Source: Rhizophagus sp. LPA8_4_AMF (taxonomy: Eukaryota; Glomeromycota; Glomeromycetes; Glomerales; Glomeraceae). From it: DNA of 24,925 bases. Each line of letters begins with the position of its first letter. Within the stretch, counting starts at the first letter, position 1. The translations under genes were made by a program, and so were the position numbers. The notes under the pieces are model-generated. The model saw only the letters and a program-made list of their open reading frames with translations. It was not told where the DNA came from and made no database searches. This document shows positions 11,605 to 19,783 of the stretch, one piece after another. The stretch lies in NCBI GenBank assembly GCA_021464525.1, contig JADRCO010000891.1:1-24925 (forward strand), written 5' to 3'.

Positions 11605-11613
11605 TATATAAGC
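11605..11613 (+). promoter_or_regulatory. TATA-like box of micro-exon array 1
   Basis: TATATAAGC lies about 155 nt upstream of the first exon-like unit. The identical nonamer occurs at the equivalent place in the second array (14672-14680). Conservation between diverged copies suggests a core promoter, though in DNA this AT-rich the motif alone is weak evidence. Confidence 0.35.
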
Positions 11614-11767
11614 AAATTTTTTTATATACAGCATATTAGAATAGTTGCATTATTATCTATTATTATAGAAGTTCAGCGATTAATAAATAAAGTATATAAA
11701 TAAAAAATTAACGAGTATATTACTGCGGAATTTAACTTAATTAGTTTAGATTGAATCTAAAAATTAG

Positions 11768-13987
11768 TTCCAGAAGGTTTATCATCATGTGATATTTTCT
11801 TTTCTGAAAAGGAGATATTTATAAAGTCAGATAGGTTCAGACAAGTAAATTTTTTTTTTACTTTAATTGCAACACAGCGTACTGTTTTTTATTATAGGTT
11901 TCAGCTTCTCTGGAAGGAACTTTTAAATGGGCTGGGTAGGAACTCAGTTTTTGGGAAGTGCCATTTACCTACTACAAGAAAATAGGATTTTGAAATTGAC
12001 TAAAAGAAATATACTAACATTTCTTTTTTAAATTTTGTAGGTTTCAGAGTTATGGGCACCTTCTAGGATATGGGTATATTATTTAAGATAGAGTATTGAA
12101 AATAACATTAAGAAACGCTAACGTTTCTTTTTTTCATTTTTATAGGTTCTGGCTTCTCTGGGACGAAATTCTGAACGATAAGTTGCTTTATCTGAGGCAA
12201 AGTGCTTTCAGAGCCTTCTGGACGGAATTTCGAAGGTAAAACCAAATTTTTTTATTTATTTTTATTTTACTTTAACGAAACGTTACTAACGTTTCGAATT
12301 TTTTTTTAGGAGTTTGGCTCTCCAGAACTTTCCTGGTCAGAATTTTGAAGGTATTTTTTTCAAAATTAATGTTTTTATTTAAACGAAACGTTGACTAACG
12401 TTTCAATTTTCTCTTTTTATAGGTCCACAGATTTTTGGACGCTTTCTGAGTGAAATTTTGAAGGCAAAACATTGAAATTTTTTATTAATTTTATTTAATG
12501 AACGTTAACTAACGTTCATTTTCATTAATTTGTAGGCCCAGAACACTAAAGGTATGGGACCCAGGCTTCATTTCGAAGGTTATATCTTTAAAGATTTTTT
12601 TGTTGTTAATTTTATTTGACGAACGTTCGTTTTCATTTTTTATAGACCCAGGTATCCACCAGACTCCATTCCAAAGGTGTACCTTTGAAATTTGTTTTTT
12701 TATTAATTTTATATAATGAACGTTAACTAACATTTGTTAAAATTTTTTTTGTAGATATAGGAACCGTAGGTCCATTTTGAAGGTAAATACAAAAAAACTT
12801 TTATTTTTATTTAACGAAACGTTAACTAATGTTTCATTTGTTTTTTTTTGTAGATTCAGGGAGCTGAAAGTTCTCACCTTTCAAAGGTAAAGCTTCAGAA
12901 TTCTTTTATTTTGTTATTTGATATTTTTGCTTAAATGAAATGATGACTAACGTTTTATTCATTTTTTTTGTAAAGTTTTGGCTCTTCTGAACAGAATTTT
13001 GAAGGTAAACTTTGAAATAATATTTTTTTAATTTATAATGAATGTTAGTTAACGTTCATTTTTCTCTTTTTTGTAGAACCAGAATACTGAAGGTACATAA
13101 ACTTTGAAATTTGTTTATTATATTTTGATTTAACGAACGTTAACTAACGTTTATTTTTATTTTTTGTAGGTCCAGACTCCGCCAGAATCCATTTCAAAGG
13201 TATAATCTCTGAAAATTATATTTTTTTATCAATTTTATTTAACGAACTTCATACTAACGTTCATTTTTTTTTATTTTTAGGTCTCAGATTCCCATTTGAA
13301 AAACTACGAGATAAATACTTCAAAGTTCTTTTTTTTACTTACTTTTAACGAACGTTCTACTAACGTTCAGTTTTCTTTTTTATAGGTTCAGAACGCCATT
13401 TCAAAGGTAAAATGTTTTCAAAAATAATCTTTTTATTTTTATTTAAAAAACGTTAACTAACGTTCATTTTTGTTATTTTGTAGGTCTAGAACATCAAAGG
13501 ATACCAGTACTGGACTCCATTTCAAAAGTATAGCTTTCGAAATCTTCCTTTTTCTTTTTACTTTCTTTAACGAATGTTATACTAACATTCATTTTATTTC
13601 TTTAAGTCCCGGGCTGCTAGTTATATTTCGAAACTATTTACTTCAAAATTTATTTTACGCAATTGGGTTAAGGAATTTTGAAGGTATTTTACCTTTGATA
13701 TTTTCTTATTTTGTTTTTCTCTAGCAAAACGTTACTAATATGATTTTGATTTCTTCTCTTATAGGTCTCCAGCTTTGTGTCCTTATAAAATTTTATCTGT
13801 TCATGACTATGACTGCGTCCTTAATTAATATAATTGGCATTTGACATTTTCATTGTGTGGTGTGGATCAGCTTTATGCAGAAAAAAATAATGTATCCACC
13901 TAAAAGAAATCTCGTACAAAAATATTGCAGTATGTGGATTTTTTTCAACTTGCTCGTTGCTTGTTAGAATCGAACCAACTGGAATAA
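11768..13987 (+). CDS. Candidate micro-exon gene, array 1 (unknown product)
   Basis: Ten consecutive exon-like units splice into one open frame of about 151 codons: 11768-11844, 11898-11935, 12041-12073, 12146-12235, 12310-12350, 12423-12463, 12536-12578, 12646-12676, 12755-12782, 12854-12886. Acceptors are all AG; donors are GT except one GC (12464). Example peptides: FWLLWDEILNDKLLYLRQSA and SLALQNFPGQNFEGPQIFGR. The next unit (12976-13004) breaks the frame. Skipping it restores an open frame through 13077-13092 and 13170-13199. Unit 13281-13310 has lost its donor, but skipping it too keeps phase into 13386-13406 and 13484-13527. No initiator ATG is certain (ATGGTTAAC followed by gtaaag near 11578 is possible). 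Unit ends are constant (GTYCAG start, CCATTTCRAAG end) and middles vary. It resembles no family I know. It could be a decaying gene or non-coding; schistosome MEGs are an analogy in structure only. Confidence 0.45.
12276..12296 (+). promoter_or_regulatory. Representative intron hairpin around a TACTAAC branch point
   Basis: CGAAACGTT-ACT-AACGTTTCG is a perfect 9-bp stem whose loop and 3' arm contain TACTAAC, the optimal fungal branch-point sequence (12284-12290). A long T-run and AG acceptor follow. An equivalent structure occurs in nearly every intron of the array, for example 12497-12520 (AATGAACGTT-AACT-AACGTTCATT, 10-bp stem). Confidence 0.75.
12976..13767 (+). repeat. Eroded second half of micro-exon array 1
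   Basis: The unit pattern continues (12976-13004, 13077-13092, 13170-13199, 13281-13310, 13386-13406, 13484-13527, about 13607-13684), each followed by an intron with the AACGTT-type hairpin and T-rich AG end. Several splice sites deviate: GTAAAG rather than GTAG before 12976, ATAAAT instead of GTAAAT after 13310, and AAG acceptors. The frame cannot be carried through all units, suggesting decay or that some units are skipped. Confidence 0.6.
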
Positions 13988-14404
13988 TGTTTCAAATCAT
14001 TAACAACATAATGTAGATTGATAGAATAGGATAAATTAATGAATGCAATTTAAATGTAAAAAATGTGTATGTTTAAATAAATAAATAAATATATATATAT
14101 ATATATAAAATAATAATAGTAATAATAAAAATCAGGCTTCGATGTAGTGAATATACACCTGATATTGTAAACAATTTGGTAAGGATTAAGAGAAATATCA
14201 GATTTCTGAAATTTTTCTGATATTTATATTATATTTGCCTGTTATGTTATAATCTGAATATTATATGATTTAAACTTGATTTGCGCCAAGAGCTGGTCAC
14301 AAATTGAGCAGATCAATCAGTTGCCATTTAGGATAAAATTAAAACCATATAATAGGGCTATCAGGCATATGAAATTTGCCTGGTAGCCCTTCATTTGACC
14401 AGTG
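13957..14404. repeat. 3' segment duplicated at 16748-17190 (copy 1)
   Basis: About 445 nt aligned by eye with 16748-17190. Shared blocks include CAACTGGAATAATGTTTCAA, the CATAATGTAGAT block, the TAAATAAATAA simple repeat, ATCAGGCTTCGATGTAG, GCGCCAAGAGCTGGTCACAA and GCAGATCAATCAG. It covers the end of the micro-exon gene and the right end of the element. In copy 1 the terminal frame stops early (TAA at 13985-13987) where copy 2 has CAA. The (TA)n tract at 14090-14106 is longer here. Confidence 0.8.
14354..14390. repeat. Right-end hairpin of element 1
   Basis: AGGGCTATCAGGCA (14354-14367) and TGCCTGGTAGCCCT (14377-14390) form a 14-bp stem with one mismatch around a 9-nt loop, directly inside the right terminus. 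The equivalent hairpin in element 2 (about 17140-17176) is eroded on its left arm. Confidence 0.75.
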
Positions 14405-14671
14405 GCACTAGTCAAATGATGGAATATCAGATCATAAGATAACATAGCATATTGGTTAAATATCAGAAACCTGATATAGCTTGATATGTGATATTAAAAA
14501 TCATATATATATCAGTAACCCGATATGACAATATTTTTTACCGGCAATTTACTAATATCTCATAAGAGATATCAGATTATTCTTATTAATCTATCAGTAT
14601 TCTAATAGGTCATTGAAATTTATACCGATATTTAAATGATATTTATTAAAAATAGATATCGGTTTTAATAT

Positions 14672-14680
14672 TATATAAGC
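14672..14680 (+). promoter_or_regulatory. TATA-like box of micro-exon array 2
   Basis: TATATAAGC, identical to the box at 11605-11613, about 77 nt upstream of the first exon-like unit of array 2. Confidence 0.35.
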
Positions 14681-14756
14681 TTGTGTAATATCTGTAATGT
14701 TGATTATTTTAAACTATTTTTAAATTGACAATCTTACTTTTTTTTCTTTTTTATAG

Positions 14757-16805
14757 ATTTCAGACTCCGTTGAACACTAACAAGTTTAAAAAATTTTTTT
14801 TATAAGTTCTGAACCCCATTGGACGTTATTTCAAACTGCCAAATTCAAAAAAATTATTTTAAATAGAAGGCGTATAGATACATCTATTTTCTTTTTTTTG
14901 TAGGTTTCAGATATCGTTGGATGCCATTTCAAACTGGTAAGTAAAAAAAAATTGTTTTAAATAGAAGACGTATAGATATGTTCTAACCTTCTATTTTCTT
15001 TTTTTTGTAGTTTTTGGATCCCGTTAGATACCATTTCAAACTGGTGAATAAAAAAAAATTGTTTTAAATAGAAGACATATAGATATGTTCTAACCTTCTA
15101 TTTTCTTTTTTTTGTAGCTTCTGGGCTTTCTTAGATGCCATTTCGGACTTGATGAGCATTTTAACTAGATAGTGTATAGTAAAGCATATACTAACTTATT
15201 TTTTTTTGTAACTTCTGGTACTAAGCTTAAAAAAATTGTATTTTATCTTCTGAACTCTCCTTGGACGCCATTTCAGACAGGTAAGCTTAAAAAAGTATTT
15301 TTTAAATAGAAGGCGTATAGATATGTACTAACCTTCTATTATTTTTTTTTGTGTAGGTTCCAGATGCCATTTCAAACCAGTAAGTTAAAAAAATACTTTA
15401 AATAGAAGGCGTATAGGCGTATACTAACCTTCTATTTTCTTTTATTTGTAGGTTCTGGATCCTGTTCGTTCTTATTTTTTGTAAGTTCAAAATACTGAAG
15501 ATACGCATTTCGAAGGTAACTTCGTTTTATTTTATTTTATATTTTTTTTGTTTTATTTAAAGCAAAATGTTACTAACGTTTTGAATTTTATTTTTTTTTA
15601 GGTTTTCGACTCTCTGGAACTCTTCAGGGCAGAATTTTGAAGGTATCTTCGAAATTAATTTATTGCTTTATTTTTATTTACACGAAACGTTGACTAACGT
15701 TTTGATATCTCTTTTGTAGGTCTATAGCTTCCCAGGTGGTATTTCGAAGGTAAAGCTTCAAAAAACTATTTTTATTTTTATTTAACGAACATTAACTAAC
15801 GTTCATTTTATTTTTGTAGGTTCAGAACTCTGAAGATACGGTGCCAGATTCTACTTCAAAGACGAAACTATTGAAGTTTATTTTATTAATTTTATTTAAT
15901 AAAACGTTGGCTAACATTTCATTTGTAGTTTTTTACAGGTTTTATAGGTCCATGGCTTTTTAGACGTAAATTTCAAAGGTAAAACTTTAAATTTTAAATT
16001 TTTTATTTAATTTAACAAAGGTTAATTAATGTTCATTTTTATTTTTTTTAGGTCTAAGACGTTGCCAGATTCCATTTCGAAGGTAAAATTTTGAAATGAT
16101 TTTTTTTTAATTTTTAATGGACGTTATACTAATGTTCGGGTTTCTTTTATTTTTGTAGGTCAGCTGCTGCCTGCTGAACTCCATTTCGAAGGTATTTTCT
16201 TTGAAAGTTTTTTTTATTAATTTTATTTAACGAACATTAGCTGATGTTTGTTCTTATTTTTTGTAGGTCCAGAATACTGAAGGTGCGATCCTGGACCTAA
16301 TTCGAAGGTACTTCAATTTTTTTTTGATTTATTTCAGTGAAATGTTCTTAACATTTCAGTTTTTCTTTTGTAGGCATTCAGCTCTTCAAAATTCTTCTGG
16401 AATTTTGAAGTCATTTTAATTTTTGTTTTTTATTTTTTTTTTATTTTAGCGAAATGTAACTAATGTTTCGTGTCTTTTTTTAGATTCCACATTTCGAAGT
16501 CCTGGACAAACAAATTTGTAAGTTCGTCTAACTTTATTTAGGTTTTTTTATTTAAATAAACGTTTATTAACATTTTATTTTCTTTTTGTAGTGTTTCAGT
16601 TTCTTTGGCTATACTGGCGATTTAGACTTTAAGAGTAAGTAGTATTACTTTTGAAACTTTCTACAAGAAACATTATACTAATGTTTCATTTTTTTTTTAC
16701 TTTTATATAGTTTTGATGACTTCAACTTTCTGGAGCTATTACGATAGTTGTTTGTTGAAATTGAATCAACTGGAACAATATTTCAAACCATTAATCATAA
16801 TGTAG
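14757..16805 (+). CDS. Candidate micro-exon gene, array 2 (unknown product, partly decayed)
   Basis: About twenty exon-like units homologous to array 1. The 5' half (14757-15475) uses a different unit and intron type: units such as 14904-14936, 15011-15043 and 15118-15151 encode FQISLDAISN, FWIPLDTISN and FWAFLDAISD in one frame. The 3' half matches array 1: 15602-15642 is the counterpart of 12310-12350. Units 15602-15642 and 15720-15749 join in frame. Several donors are lost (ACGAAA after about 15871, TCATTT after about 16417), so no single uninterrupted frame spans the array. The end is better: 16484-16517, 16592-16634 and 16711-16805 splice in frame to a TAG at 16803-16805, giving CFSFFGYTGDLDFK then a roughly 31-residue terminal exon (TSTFWSYYDSCLLKLNQLEQ inside). 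It may be a pseudogene of an active relative, or alternatively spliced. Confidence 0.4.
14868..15445 (+). repeat. Intron sub-family with AATAGAAGG/CCTTCTATT hairpin
   Basis: Five or six introns in the 5' half of array 2 share a motif of about 60 nt: TTTAAATAGAAGGCGTATAG, then ATATGTACTAACCTTCTATT, then a T-run and GTAG. AATAGAAGG pairs perfectly with CCTTCTATT across the TACTAAC branch point (for example 15305-15313 with 15332-15340). The stem sequence has nothing in common with the AACGTT stems elsewhere, yet the position is the same. Confidence 0.75.
16711..16805 (+). other. Terminal exon of array 2
   Basis: It follows a good acceptor (TTTTATATAG at 16701-16710). In phase with the preceding unit it is open for 30 codons to TAG (16803-16805). 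The counterpart in element 1 (about 13950-13987) keeps CLLxxNQLE and then stops. Between copies, three of the five differences seen in this 28-nt core are silent, a weak hint of coding constraint. Confidence 0.4.
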
Positions 16806-17190
16806 ATAGATAGATAGAATATGATAAATTAACGAGTGTAATTTAAATATAATAATAAAATAAATAAATAATAAATAAATAAATAATAGTATAATTATAT
16901 AATTGTAAATAAATAAATAAAAAGAAATCAGGTTTTGATATAACGAATACACATCTGATATCATAAACAGTTCAGTAAGATTAAGAGAAATATCGAATTG
17001 CTGAAATTCTTCTGATATCTATATTACACTTACCCATTATGGTTTACCTATATGATTAAACCTGATCTGCGCCAAGAATTGATCACAAATCGGGCAGATC
17101 AATCAGCTACCATTCAGATTAAAATTAAAAATATATAATAGAGTTATTGGGTATATGAAATTTACCTGGTAGCCCTTTATTTGATCAGTG
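16748..17190. repeat. 3' segment duplicated from 13957-14404 (copy 2)
   Basis: The partner of the segment at the end of element 1, with the same order of blocks. The simple repeat here is TAGATAGATAGA (16805-16820) plus AATAAATAAATAA (16856-16925) instead of (TA)n. Similarity ends exactly at the ATCAGTG terminus at 17190, supporting that point as an element boundary. Confidence 0.8.
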
Positions 17191-17870
17191 AGTTCTGGGT
17201 GCAATGACTTTGTGGTAGTTTACCTTCTAATAGGTTTAGACTAACTGGGATGTTCCTGAACTGACAGGTGTATTAGGTGGGACATGGGATTCAACTCCCC
17301 ACTGGTTGGGTACTGGTTAGCAGCTTGGGTGGTAAGATACCACTTTTAGAAAAAGTTAACGAGTAAGTTTGTACTGCCTGTTTTCTTTCTATCTTAGTGG
17401 TCACTTCTATACCATTGAAGGATTCATGACTATACCTTGGTGCTAAGTAATCGTAGGGCTGTAATGGTCTTAAGTGAGACTTAGTTCAGTTCTGTTAGAA
17501 TGTTGGTATGGAAGGGTTTCTAGACGATTGCCATTGCATCTGACAAAAGTCCTCCATAATTAATGACCAGTCAGGATGGTATATAAATTCGAGCTAGTCA
17601 TTGTCTCTATAGTAGATTAAGGATGAGTAAGGGTTATATCTAAGTCGGCTAGTATTCTGTTGAGGGATGGGAACCATCCTGAGGTCTAACTACCACAGCA
17701 GTTATGGTGATGATGGTTTGGATTAAACTGCTTTATAAGTGCAAGCATGCTCATTAGTGCCAGTTGGTTGGTGCTAGTTGGTAATGCATACTAACCCTTA
17801 AAATACTTCAGACCATCATAGATATACATGGCTTATAGCCTGTCCCACAGAAAAGATTAACATCAATAAA
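17191..17870 (+). mobile_element. Less AT-rich SINE-like island
   Basis: About 680 nt of clearly higher GC than anything around it, with no open frame. Near its left end TAGACTAACTGG (17237-17248) resembles a polymerase III box A, and GATTCAACTCC (17288-17298) resembles box B inside a T-arm-like hairpin (GGGA-TTCAAC-TCCC). The start-to-start spacing of 51 nt is close to that in tRNA genes. The right end runs into AATAAAAATTTTTTTAAAAA. This suggests a tRNA-derived SINE or related retroelement remnant, inserted next to the CACTA-like right end. It could also be the 3' part of a LINE. A TGTGGTAGTTTA / TAACTACCACAG inverted pair lies at about 17210 and 17686. Confidence 0.45.
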
Positions 17871-18370
17871 AATTTTTTTAAAAAATATTTCTCTTGTCAT
17901 GAAAAATTTAGTAATTTTATTACAAAAATATTTTTTTTTTTAATATTTTTAATTATATATATATTAATCTTATAATTTTACATATATTAATATAGTAATT
18001 ATTAAATATATTACCTAAATAAAATTAATTATAAACTACCAAAATAATTGATTTTTTTTAATAATTTAGACCATTTAATATTTATTTATCATTTAATTTA
18101 TAATAAAATATATCACTAATTTTTATAAAATGTTTAATTTATTAAAAAATGTAAAAACCACAAAAGTAATGCATTATGTTTTTTTGATAAATTGTGTTGT
18201 ACTTGAAAAATTAACAAATTAATCTACATTAAATTTAGTACATTTTGGTAGTTTACATGATAAATAATTTATATTTAAAATTTTATTTTGATTGGCTTTA
18301 ATTTAATGTCAATACATGTGATTAAAATTAGTATTCAAAGTGATGCGTTACTTTTGTGAGCTACTGTATA
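17871..18370. other. AT-rich spacer, nothing recognised
   Basis: Very AT-rich low-complexity DNA with no frame, RNA gene or element end visible. Confidence 0.5.
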
Positions 18371-18494
18371 TGAGATGTCCAGGATCTTTGCTCAATTCAA
18401 TTTTATTTGTTTACCATATTGGCATCAAATAAGTTTTGATGTTATTAATTCAAGAGAATATTTATTCTGTTATAACTTTTTTTCTTTATTACAC

Positions 18495-18860
18495 ATGTGT
18501 GGAGGTAAATCAAGATCTATTTCCATTTCGTATTTAGAATTAGAACTATCAGTATCATTATCAGAATCATTATCAGAATCGGTATTAAAATTTGAATCTG
18601 AATTAGAATTGTTACAAATAACTTCTTTAATATTCTGTTTATTTAAATTTTATTAACTAATAAAGGAAAAAGGTCTAAAAGAGTTTGCTGAGTCAAAGTT
18701 TCTTATTCATTTTTATTTGGTAATTCAAGTCACTAACTTCTTTTGATTTTCCTTTATTTTTTGATCTTGTGTATAACAAAAGGAAATTCAAAGTACTTTG
18801 AATAATTTTTGATTTTTTTGATGATTCACCACTTATTTTTATTTTTGTAAAAAGGTGATT
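18495..18860 (-). pseudogene. Coding-like fossil, acidic S/N/D-rich segment
   Basis: On the minus strand two stretches read like real protein. About 18690-18845 gives KIKISGESSKKSKIIQSTLN then FLLLYTRSKNKGKSKEVSDL. About 18480-18640 gives NSNSDSNFNTDSDNDSDNDT then DSSNSKYEMEIDLDLPPHMC. They lie in different frames, separated by stops, with no Met at either start. The acidic Ser/Asn/Asp repeat followed by structured residues is common in fungal transposon and regulatory proteins. I cannot name the family. The plus-strand frame over the same bases (18375-18656) looks like a shadow of this. Confidence 0.3.
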
Positions 18861-18943
18861 TTTTTTATTACTTTATATAAGATTATCAATATGATCAACA
18901 TATATGATGGTATTTTTAATTTACGCACAGATCAAAAGCTATT

Positions 18944-19027
18944 CAATTAGGTATATGCCCTATTGATAACTATTTAGCTAATAGTTTAGCCAAAAAATAG
19001 TAATCAATAGGGCATATGCCTGATTGA
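18944..19027. repeat. Fold-back element with arms of about 32 bp
   Basis: TCAATTAGGTATATGCCCTA ... (18944-18975) is the inverted complement of the segment 18995-19027, with only a few mismatches, around a loop of about 19 nt. It is a strong cruciform or hairpin. It may be a tiny MITE or two abutting element ends. GGCATATGCC at the right arm is itself palindromic. Confidence 0.75.
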
Positions 19028-19783
19028 TAACTATATAAAATATCAGGCTATCCAGATTGATTGTATTTTTTAATTTGGATAAATTAAGCAAATAATTCAA
19101 TAGTCATCATTTAGTTTGATATATGATTATTAAAACTGAATCAATACCAAACTAATCCATTAGTCTAATAAAATAATATGCATATTATATTATTTCTTAT
19201 TACTGAATTTAATATATTAGTTTAATATAAATATTTACTGTTCATATGATATTGATAAACTAGCCGTTAAAATTAAATTATTTTAAACCTATTTATATAT
19301 AAAATGCAACATGACATGTAATATATTAAAGGTATGATTTTTAGCTTTAGATTACTTTCTTTTAGACAAATAATTTGAAGTTTAAAATCTTTATTGTTCT
19401 AATAAATTTTTTTTATTAGATTTTAATGTATTGTATTGAGAAAAAAAAATCTTGATTTTTTTCTGTTTGTACATTCCAGACTTCCAGTATTGAATTGAGA
19501 AAAAAAAAAATAAAATCTTTTTTGCACATTCTGGTATGTAATACTTCGTAATTAATTATGGAATAATTTGATCATATTATTTGAAAATGATATTATCCGT
19601 ATTTTTTTACAAAAAAAATTTTTATAAAATAGTTTCAGTTTGTTTAAAAAGAAAAATTCTAAAAAATTTAACAATTTTGGTTTATTTTAAACTGAAAAGA
19701 AATAACTTTATTTAGTTTTGCAATCTGATCTTTTTTTAGTAGAATACCAGACTGTTTTTAAGAAATGCTGACCTTTTGGAAAC
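19028..19783. other. AT-rich spacer, nothing recognised
   Basis: Low-complexity AT. Two poly-A/poly-T patches at about 19440 and 19500 are each preceded by ATTGAGAAAAAAA (TTGTATTGAGAAAAAAAAA and TTGAATTGAGAAAAAAAAAA), giving a crude duplication of about 60 nt. No gene is seen. Confidence 0.4.

Larger units (their letters stand above)
10968..14404 (+). mobile_element. CACTA-like element 1 carrying micro-exon array 1
   Basis: The left end CACTGGTCAAATGA (10968-10981) and right end TCATTTGACCAGTG (14391-14404) are perfect 14-bp inverted repeats. Over 23 bp, 20 positions match. CACTA/EnSpm-type transposons start with CACTA or CACTG and carry short motif arrays just inside the ends. Here GATATCGG, ATATCAG and CCCGATAT variants fill the left end, and CTGATAT/ATATCAG variants recur at 14150-14230. 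A second left-end copy (CACTGATCAAATGATGAGAT) sits at 11223. The cargo is the array at 11768-13767. No transposase is visible, so it would be non-autonomous. No target-site duplication is evident (TTA against GCA), so the family call is provisional. Confidence 0.6.
14406..17190 (+). mobile_element. CACTA-like element 2 carrying micro-exon array 2
   Basis: A tandem neighbour of element 1, starting one base after it ends. The left end is CACTAGTCAAATGATGG (14406) and the right end is ATTTGATCAGTG (to 17190); 16 of 23 terminal bases match in inverted order. The first 300 nt are packed with ATATCAG, CCTGATAT, CCCGATAT and GATATCGG motifs in both orientations, like subterminal binding-site arrays of CACTA elements. 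Its left flank aligns with 10968-11100 and its right segment with 13957-14404. It carries array 2 and no transposase. Confidence 0.6.

Noticed and set aside
12509..12733. 74-codon minus-strand open frame
   Set aside because: Antisense to the micro-exon units and introns of array 1; no family resemblance.
13470..13724. 84-codon plus-strand open frame
   Set aside because: It reads straight through two hairpin introns of array 1 and their T-runs. The protein is phenylalanine-rich because of the pyrimidine tracts.
11880..13770. CRISPR-like array (repeats with variable spacers)
   Set aside because: Spacing is irregular, both unit types vary, and the repeats carry eukaryotic donor, branch point and acceptor signals in order.
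11880..16740. Plain non-coding satellite
   Set aside because: Not fully excluded, but the ordered splice signals, the paired stems of differing sequence and the long joined frame in array 1 argue against a simple satellite.
17237..17345. Complete tRNA gene in the GC-richer island
   Set aside because: Box A- and box B-like words are present, but I could not form an acceptor stem or anticodon arm. Better seen as a tRNA-related repeat head.
18375..18656. 93-codon plus-strand open frame with a Ser/Glu/Leu repeat
   Set aside because: The opposite strand gives a more natural S/N/D-rich protein, so this frame is probably its shadow.
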